The notes beneath the pieces were generated by a model. The model ran no database searches. It was not told where the DNA came from and saw only the letters and a list, made by a program, of their open reading frames with translations. Made by a program: the position numbers and the translations under genes. A DNA stretch of 64,000 nucleotides. Source: Bacillota bacterium (GTDB lineage Bacteria > Bacillota > Clostridia > Lachnospirales > Lachnospiraceae). Location of the stretch: the NCBI GenBank assembly GCA_023392535.1, contig JAEVYY010000007.1:145202-209201 (forward strand), written 5' to 3'. Positions 33,401 through 42,245 of the stretch are shown one piece after another. The first letter of the stretch is position 1. The number at the start of each line of letters is the position of its first letter.

Positions 33401-33426
33401 ATATAGTTAGTCAAAACTAACTATAT
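33401..33426. promoter_or_regulatory. GTTAGT-type operator, copy 4
   Basis: Perfect 11-4-11 palindrome: ATATAGTTAGT and ACTAACTATAT around CAAA, the longest of the five copies. It covers the -10 box of the ECF promoter. Confidence 0.85.
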
Positions 33427-33447
33427 CACATGGATAGTAAAAGTCAA
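33420..33447 (-). promoter_or_regulatory. Promoter of ECF operon
   Basis: On the minus strand: TTGACT (33447-33442), 16 bp, TATAGT (33425-33420). The -10 box is inside the palindrome, so a bound repressor would directly exclude polymerase. Confidence 0.6.
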
Positions 33448-33514
33448 CAAAGATAAGTCAGGATGGAGGTAAATGACAATGTTTATTAATAAAGGAAAAA
33501 GACAGGATAGCTTA

Positions 33515-33543
33515 TTGACAATAGTCTGAATGGGGAGTAATAT
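33515..33543 (+). promoter_or_regulatory. Promoter of tetR-MATE operon
   Basis: TTGACA (33515-33520), 17 bp, TAATAT (33538-33543). Confidence 0.7.
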
Positions 33544-33548
33544 TCCGT

Positions 33549-33568
33549 TACCGACTAATCAGTCGGTA
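33549..33568. promoter_or_regulatory. Palindromic operator of the 33588 TetR
   Basis: Perfect 8-4-8 palindrome, TACCGACT and AGTCGGTA around AATC, immediately after the -10 box. Confidence 0.75.
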
Positions 33569-33587
33569 GTGAAAGGAGGTATCTTAA

Positions 33588-34175
33588 ATGACTAGGGTGA
33601 GACTGGAGAAAGAAGAGAGAAAAAAGCAAATTAAAGAAGTGGCTTTGCAGCTCTTTATAGAAAAAGGACTGGTCAGAACCGTGATGGACGATATTATAGA
33701 AAAATCAGGCATCTCAAAAGGAGGTGTGTATTACCATTATAAAAATAAGGAGGAGATTTTTACAGATTTAATAAAGGATTCCATGGCTCTTCGGAAAAAG
33801 CTTGTCATCTCATATATTAGCAACAATAAAGATATGAGAAGAGAAGATCTGATTATAAATATGCTTCTTGATAAAATATTGGATAAAAATCCATATAAGA
33901 CAATTTATGCGATTTTTTTATCAGAGTTGAGTACAAATAAAACTTTGATGGATTTATATCATCGGATCTATCAAGAATCAAAGGAAGAATTCGTACAGTT
34001 CTGCATCAGTGAAAATTTGCCGGAATATATACCACTTACCAATGAGGAATGTGATTTTTTTATAAATTCTATGATTATGGGGAGGGCAATGTTGGAGCAT
34101 GGTGATGAAACTAAGGTAAGGGATATGCTAAAGGTTATGCTTATTGCTTATCTAAAGCAAAGGTCCATATTGTAA
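33588..34175 (+). CDS. TetR family regulator of a MATE pump
   Basis: This 195-residue TetR-type regulator has HTH M-D-D-I-I-E-K-S-G-I-S-K-G-G-V-Y-Y-H-Y-K-N-K and starts at ATG 33588 after GAAAGGAGGT. The MATE efflux gene begins 10 bp after its stop codon. A perfect palindrome at the shared promoter indicates autorepression and drug-inducible expression of the pump, the usual arrangement for TetR-efflux pairs. The effector is unknown. Confidence 0.9.
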   Translation: MTRVRLEKEERKKQIKEVALQLFIEKGLVRTVMDDIIEKSGISKGGVYYHYKNKEEIFTDLIKDSMALRKKLVISYISNNKDMRREDLIINMLLDKILDKNPYKTIYAIFLSELSTNKTLMDLYHRIYQESKEEFVQFCISENLPEYIPLTNEECDFFINSMIMGRAMLEHGDETKVRDMLKVMLIAYLKQRSIL

Positions 34176-34185
34176 AGAGAAAAGG

Positions 34186-35538
34186 ATGGAAAATATGAAT
34201 AAGGAAAAAGAAATGATTCTAAATGATAATCTATGGAAGGTCTGCTATCGTTTATCGCTTCCAGCGATTATAGCAATGGTTCTATTCGGGCTCAATGTTA
34301 TATTTGATGGAATTTTTGTGGGTAGATATGTAGGAGAAACGGCTCTGGCAGGGATATCCATTGTATATCCGCTCACGCAAATATCTTTGGGATTAGGCTC
34401 ATTGGTGGGAGTAGGCGCAGGCTCTTATTTAAGTATACTGATTGGTGAGAATGATAAAGAAACGCAAAGCAGGATAATTGGAAACACAAATTTTGTTTTA
34501 CTGATCCTTACAGCCATTATGATGGTCTTTGGTTTTGTTTGCATGAAGCCACTCTTAACGGTAATAGGAGCAACCGGAGAAGAATATATTTTTGCAAGCA
34601 ATTACTTTAAGATTACATTATTTGGGAGTATATTCTGGATCGCTGGAATTGGTTATAATATGATCGTGAGAGCAGAGGGAAGAATGAAGACAGCTGCAAT
34701 CATGATGGGAATCGGACTTTTTATAAATGTGCTTGCCAATTATGTGTTAATGGTAATCTTCGACTTCGGCGTAGCAGGTGCTGCTTGGGGCACCAATATC
34801 GGTATGTTTGTTTACGTGTTACTATTTACCATCTACAGCGTTCGTGGCAAGGCAAGTTTTAAGGTGAATTTTTTTAAACTTTACTGTGATAAGGATATTC
34901 TAAAGGAAATTATCTCTCTTGGAATGCCATCGTTTGTTATGACAATCATGACAGTAATTCAGGGAATGATTATCATGAAAGCTTTGAAAACGTATGGAAG
35001 TCTTTCAGATGTGGCATTTTATGGAGTGGTGTTCAGGCTCTATAACTTATTTTTGACTCCGATTTATGGATTGATGCGGGCGTTGCAACCAGCGGTAGGA
35101 GTAAATTTCGGAGCAAAACAATATGACAGGACCATCAGTGCCTTTAAGATTTTCTCTTTTACAGCACTCCTTGTAATGCTTCCATTGTGGCTGCTGTCCA
35201 TGGTGTTTCCCAATACGGTGTTAAGAACTATGTTACCACTTTCTACCTTTAGCAGCTATGAAATCATGAATTTCAGGGTATTCATTTCAATTGCACCGTT
35301 ACTTTCTATTGTACTTACCGCGATGACCTTTTGGCCAGCAATTAAAAAACCAAAACCAGCCATGTTGATTGGAATAGGGCGACAATTGTTTTTATACATA
35401 CCACTTATGATTATTCTTCCAATATTTTTTGGAGTAAGTTCAATTTATGTGGGATCGTTTGCAATTGATTTAATTCTGACATTTATTATTGTAATCATGT
35501 TAAAAAGAGAATTTAAACTTTTAAGAAATAGATTGTAA
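34186..35538 (+). CDS. MATE family multidrug efflux transporter
   Basis: This 450-residue protein has 12 predicted membrane helices in two related halves, typical of DinF/NorM-type MATE transporters exporting cationic drugs by Na+ or H+ exchange. Landmarks include L-F-G-L-N-V-I-F-D-G-I-F-V-G-R and P-A-V-G-V-N-F-G-A. An in-frame ATG at 34195 has the better-spaced AAAGGA site, so the true start may be three codons later. It is cotranscribed with the TetR upstream; a terminator follows at 35646. Confidence 0.88.
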   Translation: MENMNKEKEMILNDNLWKVCYRLSLPAIIAMVLFGLNVIFDGIFVGRYVGETALAGISIVYPLTQISLGLGSLVGVGAGSYLSILIGENDKETQSRIIGNTNFVLLILTAIMMVFGFVCMKPLLTVIGATGEEYIFASNYFKITLFGSIFWIAGIGYNMIVRAEGRMKTAAIMMGIGLFINVLANYVLMVIFDFGVAGAAWGTNIGMFVYVLLFTIYSVRGKASFKVNFFKLYCDKDILKEIISLGMPSFVMTIMTVIQGMIIMKALKTYGSLSDVAFYGVVFRLYNLFLTPIYGLMRALQPAVGVNFGAKQYDRTISAFKIFSFTALLVMLPLWLLSMVFPNTVLRTMLPLSTFSSYEIMNFRVFISIAPLLSIVLTAMTFWPAIKKPKPAMLIGIGRQLFLYIPLMIILPIFFGVSSIYVGSFAIDLILTFIIVIMLKREFKLLRNRL

Positions 35539-35645
35539 AAAGCATGTAGAGAATGTGAATGAACAGATTAAATAAAGTCCAAACGGGATAAAAAAGTCCA
35601 TATGGGACAGATATTTCTATCTTCTTTTATTATGATGTCAAACAG

Positions 35646-35670
35646 AAACGCTTTAAGGGCGTTTTAGTTT
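35646..35670 (+). terminator. Terminator of tetR-MATE operon
   Basis: AAACGC-TTTAAGG-GCGTTT followed by TTAGTTTT. Confidence 0.65.
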
Positions 35671-35680
35671 TAAGACAATG

Positions 35681-35696
35681 GTTAGTCAAAACTAAT
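35681..35696. promoter_or_regulatory. GTTAGT-type operator, copy 5
   Basis: GTTAGT-CAAA-ACTAAT (one mismatch in the outer pair), followed by AAAGGAGG at 35699-35706. It stands before the truncated ABC gene. Confidence 0.7.
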
Positions 35697-35715
35697 TAAA
35701 AGGAGGAAAGAGTAA

Positions 35716-36174
35716 ACCAATATATGTTTTGGGAAACCGGAAACAGAGGAAGAAGAAATGATCTGCGCAGCGAAAAAAGCCTGTTGCCATGATTTTATCG
35801 TCGCATTACCAGATGGCTATGATACCGTGATCGGAGAAGGTGGTGGTACACTTTCAGGAGGAGAGAAACAGCGGATATCCATAGCAAGGGCAATTCTTAA
35901 GGATGCGCCTATCGTTATTCTGGATGAGGCGACGGCATCCGTCGATCCGGAAAATGAGCATTACATACAGGCGGCTATTTCGGAACTTACGAGGGGAAAA
36001 ACAATTATCACCATTGCGCATCGACTATCAACAATAGAAAATGCGGATCAGATTCTTGTTATTGATAACGGAGCCATTGCAGAAAGTGGAACCCATAAGG
36101 AGTTAATCAAAAAAGACGGTCTTTACAAAAAGTATGTTAAAATACGTGAAAAAGCAGAAAACTGGAATATGTAA
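35716..36174 (+). pseudogene. Truncated YbtQ-like ABC transporter ATPase (C-terminal third)
   Basis: The frame opens right after TAA 35713-35715 with N-I-C-F-G-K-P-E-T and continues through L-S-G-G-E-K-Q-R-I, I-L-D-E-A-T-A-S-V-D-P-E-N-E and I-A-H-R-L-S-T to 36174. The membrane domain and Walker A are missing. The first internal ATG (35758) has no ribosome site. The operator and AAAGGAGG that would start a full gene lie only a few bases upstream, so an internal deletion of roughly 430 codons seems to have fused the control region to the 3' end. The closest relative in the window is the 28360 product. Confidence 0.75.
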
Positions 36175-36216
36175 TTATAACATACTTGTTTTTTTAAAAA
36201 TTAAGTAGTAAGATAG

Positions 36217-36250
36217 TAGCTGTGAATATTAATAATAATATTCACAGCTA
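36217..36250. promoter_or_regulatory. Long palindrome upstream of tetR at 36275
   Basis: Perfect 15-bp arms TAGCTGTGAATATTA and TAATATTCACAGCTA around ATAA. It ends 11 bp before AAGGAAG. It is probably the operator of the downstream TetR; it could also terminate the truncated ABC unit, but no T tract follows. Confidence 0.6.
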
Positions 36251-36274
36251 TTTATCTTGGAAAGGAAGTGTGAC

Positions 36275-36901
36275 ATGGGAAAAGCATATAGCGAAGAGGA
36301 AAAAAAAGAGATTGACCGTAAAATCAAAGAGATAGCTCGTGAAATGTTTCGTGAAAAAGGTCTGAAAGATGTCTCAATCATGGATATTACAAAGGCAGTC
36401 GGTATCTCACAGGGCGGATTTTACAATTTTTACAAGAATAAAGAGTTACTATTGCTGACAATTATGATAGAAAGAGCAAGAGATAAACAACGCGTGGTCA
36501 TAGAACAATTGCCTGGTAGTGAGAAAAATCCACAAGGATTTCTGATAGATGCTATCATTTATTTTTGGAAAATTTTAAAAAATAGTAAGGCTCTATTTCA
36601 TATAGATACCGGAATATTAAATTTGATATGGGAAAACAAGGATTGGTTCATTACGAAGCAAAAAGAGGAGCTAAAACAGATGTTCAATACGTTCAGAGAA
36701 TATTGGGAAGCTCATCAGGCTTCGGTCTTTTTTGATACCGAAGCAGTGATAGGAATATTTTATACGACATCAATCCTCTATATGAATTTGACAGAACTAC
36801 CAAAAAAGCTTTCGGAAGAATTGGCGGAGGAACATGCAAGACATATGATACAAAAATATGTAACGGTAAATGTTGTCAGTGACAAGGGGGAAAAAAGATG
36901 A
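36275..36901 (+). CDS. TetR family regulator of the phosphotransferase-MATE operon
   Basis: This 208-residue TetR regulator has HTH I-M-D-I-T-K-A-V-G-I-S-Q-G-G-F-Y-N-F-Y-K-N-K. ATG 36275 is 8 nt after AAGGA; an upstream TTG at 36257 would overlap the ribosome site. Its stop codon overlaps the start of the rifampin-phosphotransferase-like gene (ATGA), giving a tightly coupled operon TetR - PEP-synthase-like enzyme - MATE. The long palindrome upstream is its probable operator. A drug-sensing role is inferred from the operon content. Confidence 0.9.
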   Translation: MGKAYSEEEKKEIDRKIKEIAREMFREKGLKDVSIMDITKAVGISQGGFYNFYKNKELLLLTIMIERARDKQRVVIEQLPGSEKNPQGFLIDAIIYFWKILKNSKALFHIDTGILNLIWENKDWFITKQKEELKQMFNTFREYWEAHQASVFFDTEAVIGIFYTTSILYMNLTELPKKLSEELAEEHARHMIQKYVTVNVVSDKGEKR

Positions 36902-39366
36902 ATCATTATGTGACCAATCTAAAGAATGTAGGAAAAGAAGACATTAATACGGTAGGAGGAAAAGGTGCGAATCTGGGAGAATTATTACAGGTCGGTATTC
37001 AGGTACCAGAGGGATTTGTTGTCACTGTGGAGTCATACCGCACATTTATAAAGGAAAATGGTATCGATTTTGAATCAACGCCTGAATCGGTACAGAAACA
37101 GATACGTGCAGGAAGATTCTCGGATCAGATTCGAACAGAAATAGTTGCAAAGTATAATTCGATGGGAGCAAATAGAAAAGTAGCAGTTCGTTCTTCTGCA
37201 ACAGCAGAGGATTTACCAGAAGCTAGCTTTGCAGGACAGCAGGAGACCTATCTAAATGTAGTGGGAGGAGTAGAGCTTCTAAAGAAAATAGAAGAATGTT
37301 ATGCATCCTTATATAGTCAGCGTGCAGTAGCATATAGAAAAAGAAATGGATTTGATCACGCAGACGTAGCGCTCGCTGTAGTTATTCAAGAGATGGTGGA
37401 AAGTGAGAGTGCCGGAGTTCTGTTCACAGCAAATCCCATGACTGGAAATAACGAGGAGATGCTGATTAATGCCTCTTTTGGTTTGGGTGAATCGGTTGTT
37501 TCCGGGACAGTTACGCCGGATAGTTTCTTAGTAGATTTGACTGGTACCATAAAAAAGAAGGTCCTTGGAACAAAAGAAACCCAGATCATCTATAGTGAGA
37601 CAGGAACCAAGACGATTACTACGAAAAGAGAGCAAAGAGAATCCTTTTCTCTTACCGTAAATCAAATTCAGGAGCTGGTAAAGCAAGGGAAAATAATAAA
37701 AGAACATTTTCAAAGGCCTATGGATATTGAGTGGGGGATTCTTGGAACAAATGTCTACATTCTTCAGGCGCGTGCGATCACGACACTTAGCAGCCAAAAC
37801 GATTCTCCTACCATACCCATGAAAGGTGATTCTTTGAATAAAACACAAAAGAAAATAGTGAATGGTTTGATAGAACATTGGCCAAGGGCTTGTTATCCGC
37901 TGGATTTTGAAGTCGGAATGATATTACAGGATGTAAAAGATGCATTGTTTCAGGAACTCGGTATTACCATGGGAACCATCGTCGAAATGGATCAGTTCGG
38001 TTACTCGCATATTCCGAAGTTTCACGTCAGGCCAAATTTCAATTTATTTTCCATCCTTGCTAATTTGAAAAATTATGAAAATATGAAAGTAAATCTTACA
38101 AAAGGAGAACACGCGATTGTCAAGGCTCGTAAGAGTTTAGGGGAGACAGAAAAATTAATTAAGGAGAATACTTTAAAAGGGTCTTTATTTGGGGCAGCAG
38201 AAACGATGGAGCTTATGAAAAAACTAATCGAAGTACAAAAGCTGATTTCATATGCAAGATTTCGATATTACATATTTCCAGGGGTTTTGTTAGGAAGAAA
38301 ACTACAAAGATACTTAAATAAGGCTGGTAACCTAAGTGAATATGATCTGTTGAGTGAATTGGATTATAAAACACTTACCATAAATAGACAGATGCAGCAA
38401 ATAGCGGAATGGATCATAAAGGATCAGGTACTCCTTGAGGCAATGCAAAAGGGGAAAGAATATGTGTGGCTGCAGCAGAACTTTACAGAACAGTGGAAGA
38501 GGGTAGATGCATTCTTAGATCAGAACGGTTGGAAATCGGATTTATGCTGTTATCCGTACTCTTCGGTCTCATGGAATGAAAACAAAGATCATTTTCTGGT
38601 CATACTCAATTGTGTTATAAAATCAGAACTAAGTAAGGATGGGAAGAGTTCTGCCATACAAGAGGGGAAGTTCGAGCGGATAAAAAAACAGTTACTAGAC
38701 CAGGTACCCGAAAAGAAAAAGCAGCAAGTGGAAGAAAAGATTGCCTATTACCGTTCCTGCATGGTCGGACGTGAAGAAACGCAATATCTTTGGGAGATGG
38801 TATTTGCGTTACTTAGAAAACTGTTGGAGCATTTAGAGTTCCTATTTAAAGAGGAAATCAAAGAAAAAGGTGATCTGCTATTTCTTTTTCAAGACGAATT
38901 ATGGGAAACTTGTAAGAGGGGATATCTAAGTGAGGAAGACATACATAATTTAAAAAATAGGAAAAAAGAACGTAAGAAAGCGGAGCAGGCTTGGAACAGA
39001 CTTGGATTAGAGGCACTTAGTAAAACGGGAAATGATTTACTTGGAGAATCGGGTAGTGCAGGAAGTGTGACCGGAAGAGTCTGCGTTGTGAAAGACAGTC
39101 AGGATTTTCATAAATTGGAAAAAGGGGATATTCTGGTGTGCCATTTTACAGACCCGGAATGGACTCCTCTTTTTGCGCTGGCATCCGGAGTTGTTGCGGA
39201 TACCGGAGGAGCATTGTCACATGCAGCAATTGTTGCAAGAGAATATAAGATTCCAGCAGTGCTGGGGGTTGGAAGGGGAACCGTAGAATTAAAGGACGGG
39301 GATATCGTATTTGTCAATGGTGATAAGGGAGTGGTAAAAAAAATTAACCACACTGGTGAGGTTTGA
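36898..39366 (+). CDS. PEP-synthase-family enzyme, rifampin phosphotransferase-like
   Basis: This 822-residue protein has an N-terminal ATP-grasp/PPDK-type domain (G-G-K-G-A-N-L-G-E-L at ~20-30, V-R-S-S-A-T-A-E-D-L-P-E-A-S-F-A-G-Q-Q-E-T). A helical middle part (~300-690) and a C-terminal swivelling phosphohistidine domain (G-G-A-L-S-H775-A-A-I-V-A-R-E-Y) follow. There is no PEP/pyruvate TIM barrel, so it is not a true PEP synthase. The layout ATP domain - middle domain - His domain and the length match rifampin phosphotransferases (Rph), which transfer the beta-phosphate of ATP to the drug. The middle domain decides the substrate and cannot be verified here. The TetR and MATE neighbours support a drug-resistance role. 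Confidence 0.75.
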   Translation: MNHYVTNLKNVGKEDINTVGGKGANLGELLQVGIQVPEGFVVTVESYRTFIKENGIDFESTPESVQKQIRAGRFSDQIRTEIVAKYNSMGANRKVAVRSSATAEDLPEASFAGQQETYLNVVGGVELLKKIEECYASLYSQRAVAYRKRNGFDHADVALAVVIQEMVESESAGVLFTANPMTGNNEEMLINASFGLGESVVSGTVTPDSFLVDLTGTIKKKVLGTKETQIIYSETGTKTITTKREQRESFSLTVNQIQELVKQGKIIKEHFQRPMDIEWGILGTNVYILQARAITTLSSQNDSPTIPMKGDSLNKTQKKIVNGLIEHWPRACYPLDFEVGMILQDVKDALFQELGITMGTIVEMDQFGYSHIPKFHVRPNFNLFSILANLKNYENMKVNLTKGEHAIVKARKSLGETEKLIKENTLKGSLFGAAETMELMKKLIEVQKLISYARFRYYIFPGVLLGRKLQRYLNKAGNLSEYDLLSELDYKTLTINRQMQQIAEWIIKDQVLLEAMQKGKEYVWLQQNFTEQWKRVDAFLDQNGWKSDLCCYPYSSVSWNENKDHFLVILNCVIKSELSKDGKSSAIQEGKFERIKKQLLDQVPEKKKQQVEEKIAYYRSCMVGREETQYLWEMVFALLRKLLEHLEFLFKEEIKEKGDLLFLFQDELWETCKRGYLSEEDIHNLKNRKKERKKAEQAWNRLGLEALSKTGNDLLGESGSAGSVTGRVCVVKDSQDFHKLEKGDILVCHFTDPEWTPLFALASGVVADTGGALSHAAIVAREYKIPAVLGVGRGTVELKDGDIVFVNGDKGVVKKINHTGEV

Positions 39367-39369
39367 CAT

Positions 39370-40743
39370 ATGAATAAAAATGAAGAAGAACGGGATAAAA
39401 AGTATCATAGAATGACGGAAGAGCCAGTGGAAAAATTAATCTGTAAAATGTCGGTGCAAACAATACTAGCCATGTTGGTAACAGCAATCTATAGTATGGC
39501 AGATACTTTCTTTGTTGGAAAGATCGATACCGCTTCTACGGCAGCAGTTGGTGTTGTTTTCTCCGCAATGAGCCTGATACAGGCGCTGGGATTTCTTTAT
39601 GGACATGGTTCAGGCAATTATATATCGCGTATGCTGGGAAAAAAAGAGGAGGTACTGGCATCTGAAATGGCAGCGACAGGACTTGCGGTAGGATTTGCGA
39701 CCGGTATTTTGTTGATGATACTGGGCTTACTCTTTTTAAGACCATTGACTATTTTTTTAGGTGCCACGGAAGGAATCGTAACCGAGACGCAGTCCTATCT
39801 TCGCATTATTTTGTATGGAGCACCATTCATGATCGGAGCCTTGACACTGAATAATCAATACCGGCTCCAAGGGAATGCAGGATTGGGAACATTGGGAATC
39901 ATGACAGGAGCCATTGTGAATTGTATTCTGGATCCCATACTCATCTTCGGATTTCATATGGGATTAAGGGGTGCAGGCTATGCAACTACGATTGGTCAAA
40001 TCATAGGATTTTTGGTATTGTTGTATGTAAGTCAAAGAAAAGGAAATATAGAAATACATAGTAAGAATTGTAAATTCAGTTTTCGTCTGTTAAAGGAAAT
40101 GCACCAGGGAGGAATGCCAAATCTTTGCAGGCAGGGAATTGCCAGTATTGCGATGGCGCTGTTAAATCGGGCAGCAGGAATCTACGGGGAAGAGGCCATC
40201 GCTGCATTTACAATCGTAAATCGGGTGGCAGCGATCGTCGGAGCGCTGATGATAGGATTTGGCCATGGCTTTCAACCGGTCTGTGGATTTAATTTTGGTG
40301 CAGAAAAATATGAAAGGGTAAAAAAAGCCTTCTATTTTGTAGTAAAGGTCTCTACTATCTATGCTTTTATTTCGGCTGTGCTTATGGAAGCCGCCGCTCC
40401 ATTTCTGATACGGATATTTAGGGATGATAGAGAAGTGATTCAGCTTGGCGTGAAAATCCTTAGAATACAGGCAGTATCGTTTCCAGTGCTAGCATGGGTG
40501 ACCATGATCGGGATGTTTTTACAAAATACCAGCCAATTTAAAAAGGCGACGCTGCTAACATCCGCCAGACAGGGCACGGTATTTTTACCTCTTATTTTAA
40601 CACTTCCCATTTTTTTTGGTATGAATGGTATTATCGCAGTACAGCCAGTAGCAGATGCGATTACTTTTCTGATCTCGCTACCGGTTGGGTTGAAGGCGTT
40701 AAAGCATTTGGATATCATTTGTCTGCATCATTCTGCCTCCTGA
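39370..40743 (+). CDS. MATE family multidrug efflux transporter
   Basis: This 457-residue, 12-helix MATE transporter is the last gene of the TetR - phosphotransferase-like operon, starting 3 bp after the previous stop codon. Landmarks are A-D-T-F-F-V-G-K-I-D-T, the duplicated half and G-F-N-F-G-A-E-K-Y-E-R-V. It is a different subgroup from the pump at 34186. Modification by the upstream enzyme and export by this pump would form a two-layer defence (inference). Confidence 0.88.
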   Translation: MNKNEEERDKKYHRMTEEPVEKLICKMSVQTILAMLVTAIYSMADTFFVGKIDTASTAAVGVVFSAMSLIQALGFLYGHGSGNYISRMLGKKEEVLASEMAATGLAVGFATGILLMILGLLFLRPLTIFLGATEGIVTETQSYLRIILYGAPFMIGALTLNNQYRLQGNAGLGTLGIMTGAIVNCILDPILIFGFHMGLRGAGYATTIGQIIGFLVLLYVSQRKGNIEIHSKNCKFSFRLLKEMHQGGMPNLCRQGIASIAMALLNRAAGIYGEEAIAAFTIVNRVAAIVGALMIGFGHGFQPVCGFNFGAEKYERVKKAFYFVVKVSTIYAFISAVLMEAAAPFLIRIFRDDREVIQLGVKILRIQAVSFPVLAWVTMIGMFLQNTSQFKKATLLTSARQGTVFLPLILTLPIFFGMNGIIAVQPVADAITFLISLPVGLKALKHLDIICLHHSAS

Positions 40744-40780
40744 AAAATACAATGAAATAGAATAGAGATTTTTTGGGTGA

Positions 40781-42148
40781 ATGATGTTACAGGAATATAA
40801 TAGAAGAATAAGAACACATATGCTTCAAAATGAAGATATGACGGAACGGTACTTAAATCCATCCGATATCTATATCATAAATGGCTACCGTATTGATGTT
40901 TTTGTAAGTGGATTGAATTCACCGATAGGGATGGTTTTTAATGAAGATGGAGATATGTTGGTTGCAGATTCCGGATTGGCTACTGGTTATCCGAAGGTGC
41001 TACAGCTCGTTAACAATCAGTTTGAAATCATTGCAGAAGATTTTAATGTGCCGATATCGGGAATTAATTATTTAAATGGGGTAATTTATGTATCTCACCG
41101 CGGATTTATTACAAAAATTTTTAAGGATGGTACCAGACAAAATATTATCATGGGGTTGCCAAGTAATGGGGATCATTACAATAATCCAGTCACCTTTTCG
41201 CCAGATCAAAAGTTGTATTTTGGACAGGGAACAGTTACCAATAGTGGAGTGGTTGGGAATGACAATGAGTGGATACCCAGCTCTCCCTTATTGTGTGACT
41301 ATGCAGGCGATTACATCATGCTTCATGGACAAAATTACGAGACCTATAATATTCTGACCGAAGCATTACCGGATAATATTGCCAAAACGGGTGCATTTTC
41401 TCCTTATGGAATACCCAATATACCCTTTGAAATTAGAAAAAAATATATCAAAGCTTCTGGAAGCATATTAAGAGCAAATCTGGATGGATCGGATTTGGAA
41501 CAAGTTGCTTGGGGATTTCGGAATCCTGCATGTTTAAAATTTGATAACAGTGGTCAACTATATGCGATTAATAATGGTTATACTGCGACGGGAAGCAGAC
41601 CAATAGAGAATGCGACCGATGAGTTCTATTTTATAGTACCTGATTTATGGTATGGATGGCCGGATTATTCTGGGGGCGAAGCAGTAAATTCTCCTAGATT
41701 CACTCCAAGTGGTGGTCTTCAGCCTACACTACTACTAAAGAATCAACCAAATGTACCGCCCAGACCTTTTGTGACTTTTCCTCCAAATTCAACGATACGA
41801 TCGTTTGAATTTAATTATAATACGAATTTTGGTCCTTATGGAGAGGTATATGTAGCAGAATTTGGAAGCACGGTACATACAAAGGTAGGAGATGCAATAT
41901 CCTATGCCAGTGCTGGGCATAGAATTTCAAAGATCGACATGCGATCCCGGACCATAAGTACCTTCGCAATCAATAAAACGGGCTTTCCGGCATCTTTATC
42001 AAGAGAAGGAGGGTTTGAAAGGCCATCGCACCTTATTTTCGGGCCCGAAGGAGCCATGTATATTGTGGATACTGGGATGAATATTTTAGGCGATCCCGAT
42101 GCCTTCCTACCAAATACGGGGGTGATTTGGAGCGTATACCCAATTTAG
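40781..42148 (+). CDS. Sorbosone/glucose-dehydrogenase-like beta-propeller protein
   Basis: This 455-residue protein has the six-bladed beta-propeller pattern of PQQ-dependent soluble aldose or sorbosone dehydrogenases. It shows G-L-N-S-P-I-G-M-V-F near the N-terminus, S-N-G-D-H-Y-N-N-P in the region of the catalytic histidine, and W-G-F-R-N-P-A-C-L. No signal peptide is seen, whereas classical members are secreted, and clostridia usually do not make PQQ, so the real activity is uncertain. The start is ATG 40781 or the adjacent ATG 40784 after GGGTGA. Confidence 0.65.
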   Translation: MMLQEYNRRIRTHMLQNEDMTERYLNPSDIYIINGYRIDVFVSGLNSPIGMVFNEDGDMLVADSGLATGYPKVLQLVNNQFEIIAEDFNVPISGINYLNGVIYVSHRGFITKIFKDGTRQNIIMGLPSNGDHYNNPVTFSPDQKLYFGQGTVTNSGVVGNDNEWIPSSPLLCDYAGDYIMLHGQNYETYNILTEALPDNIAKTGAFSPYGIPNIPFEIRKKYIKASGSILRANLDGSDLEQVAWGFRNPACLKFDNSGQLYAINNGYTATGSRPIENATDEFYFIVPDLWYGWPDYSGGEAVNSPRFTPSGGLQPTLLLKNQPNVPPRPFVTFPPNSTIRSFEFNYNTNFGPYGEVYVAEFGSTVHTKVGDAISYASAGHRISKIDMRSRTISTFAINKTGFPASLSREGGFERPSHLIFGPEGAMYIVDTGMNILGDPDAFLPNTGVIWSVYPI

Positions 42149-42214
42149 AATAGTTGTTACCCATGAGTGATAAGTATTTGAGCAAGATTGATGAAAAACA
42201 CGGATAGGACGCTT

Positions 42215-42222
42215 GCTATAAT
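42215..42222 (+). promoter_or_regulatory. Extended -10 promoter of the AraC-GNAT-helicase gene
   Basis: TG-C-TATAAT (TATAAT at 42217-42222) 24 bp before the TTG start; no good -35 box at 17 bp. Confidence 0.55.
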
Positions 42223-42245
42223 CATTGTTTGGAGGTGAACTAAAA

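Noticed and set aside
22115..33426. GTTAGT repeats as DtxR/IdeR iron boxes
   Set aside because: The arms look similar, but the classical box has almost no spacer between its TTAGGTTAG halves, while here the spacing is longer, so I left the regulator open.
35539..35640. Two similar segments (AAAGTCCAAACGGGA and AAAGTCCATATGGGA) after the MATE gene
   Set aside because: Too short and too few to call a repeat family, with no link to a promoter or gene.
36898..39366. True PEP synthase or pyruvate phosphate dikinase
   Set aside because: The C-terminal PEP/pyruvate-binding barrel is missing and the phosphohistidine domain is at the C-terminus, as in rifampin phosphotransferases.
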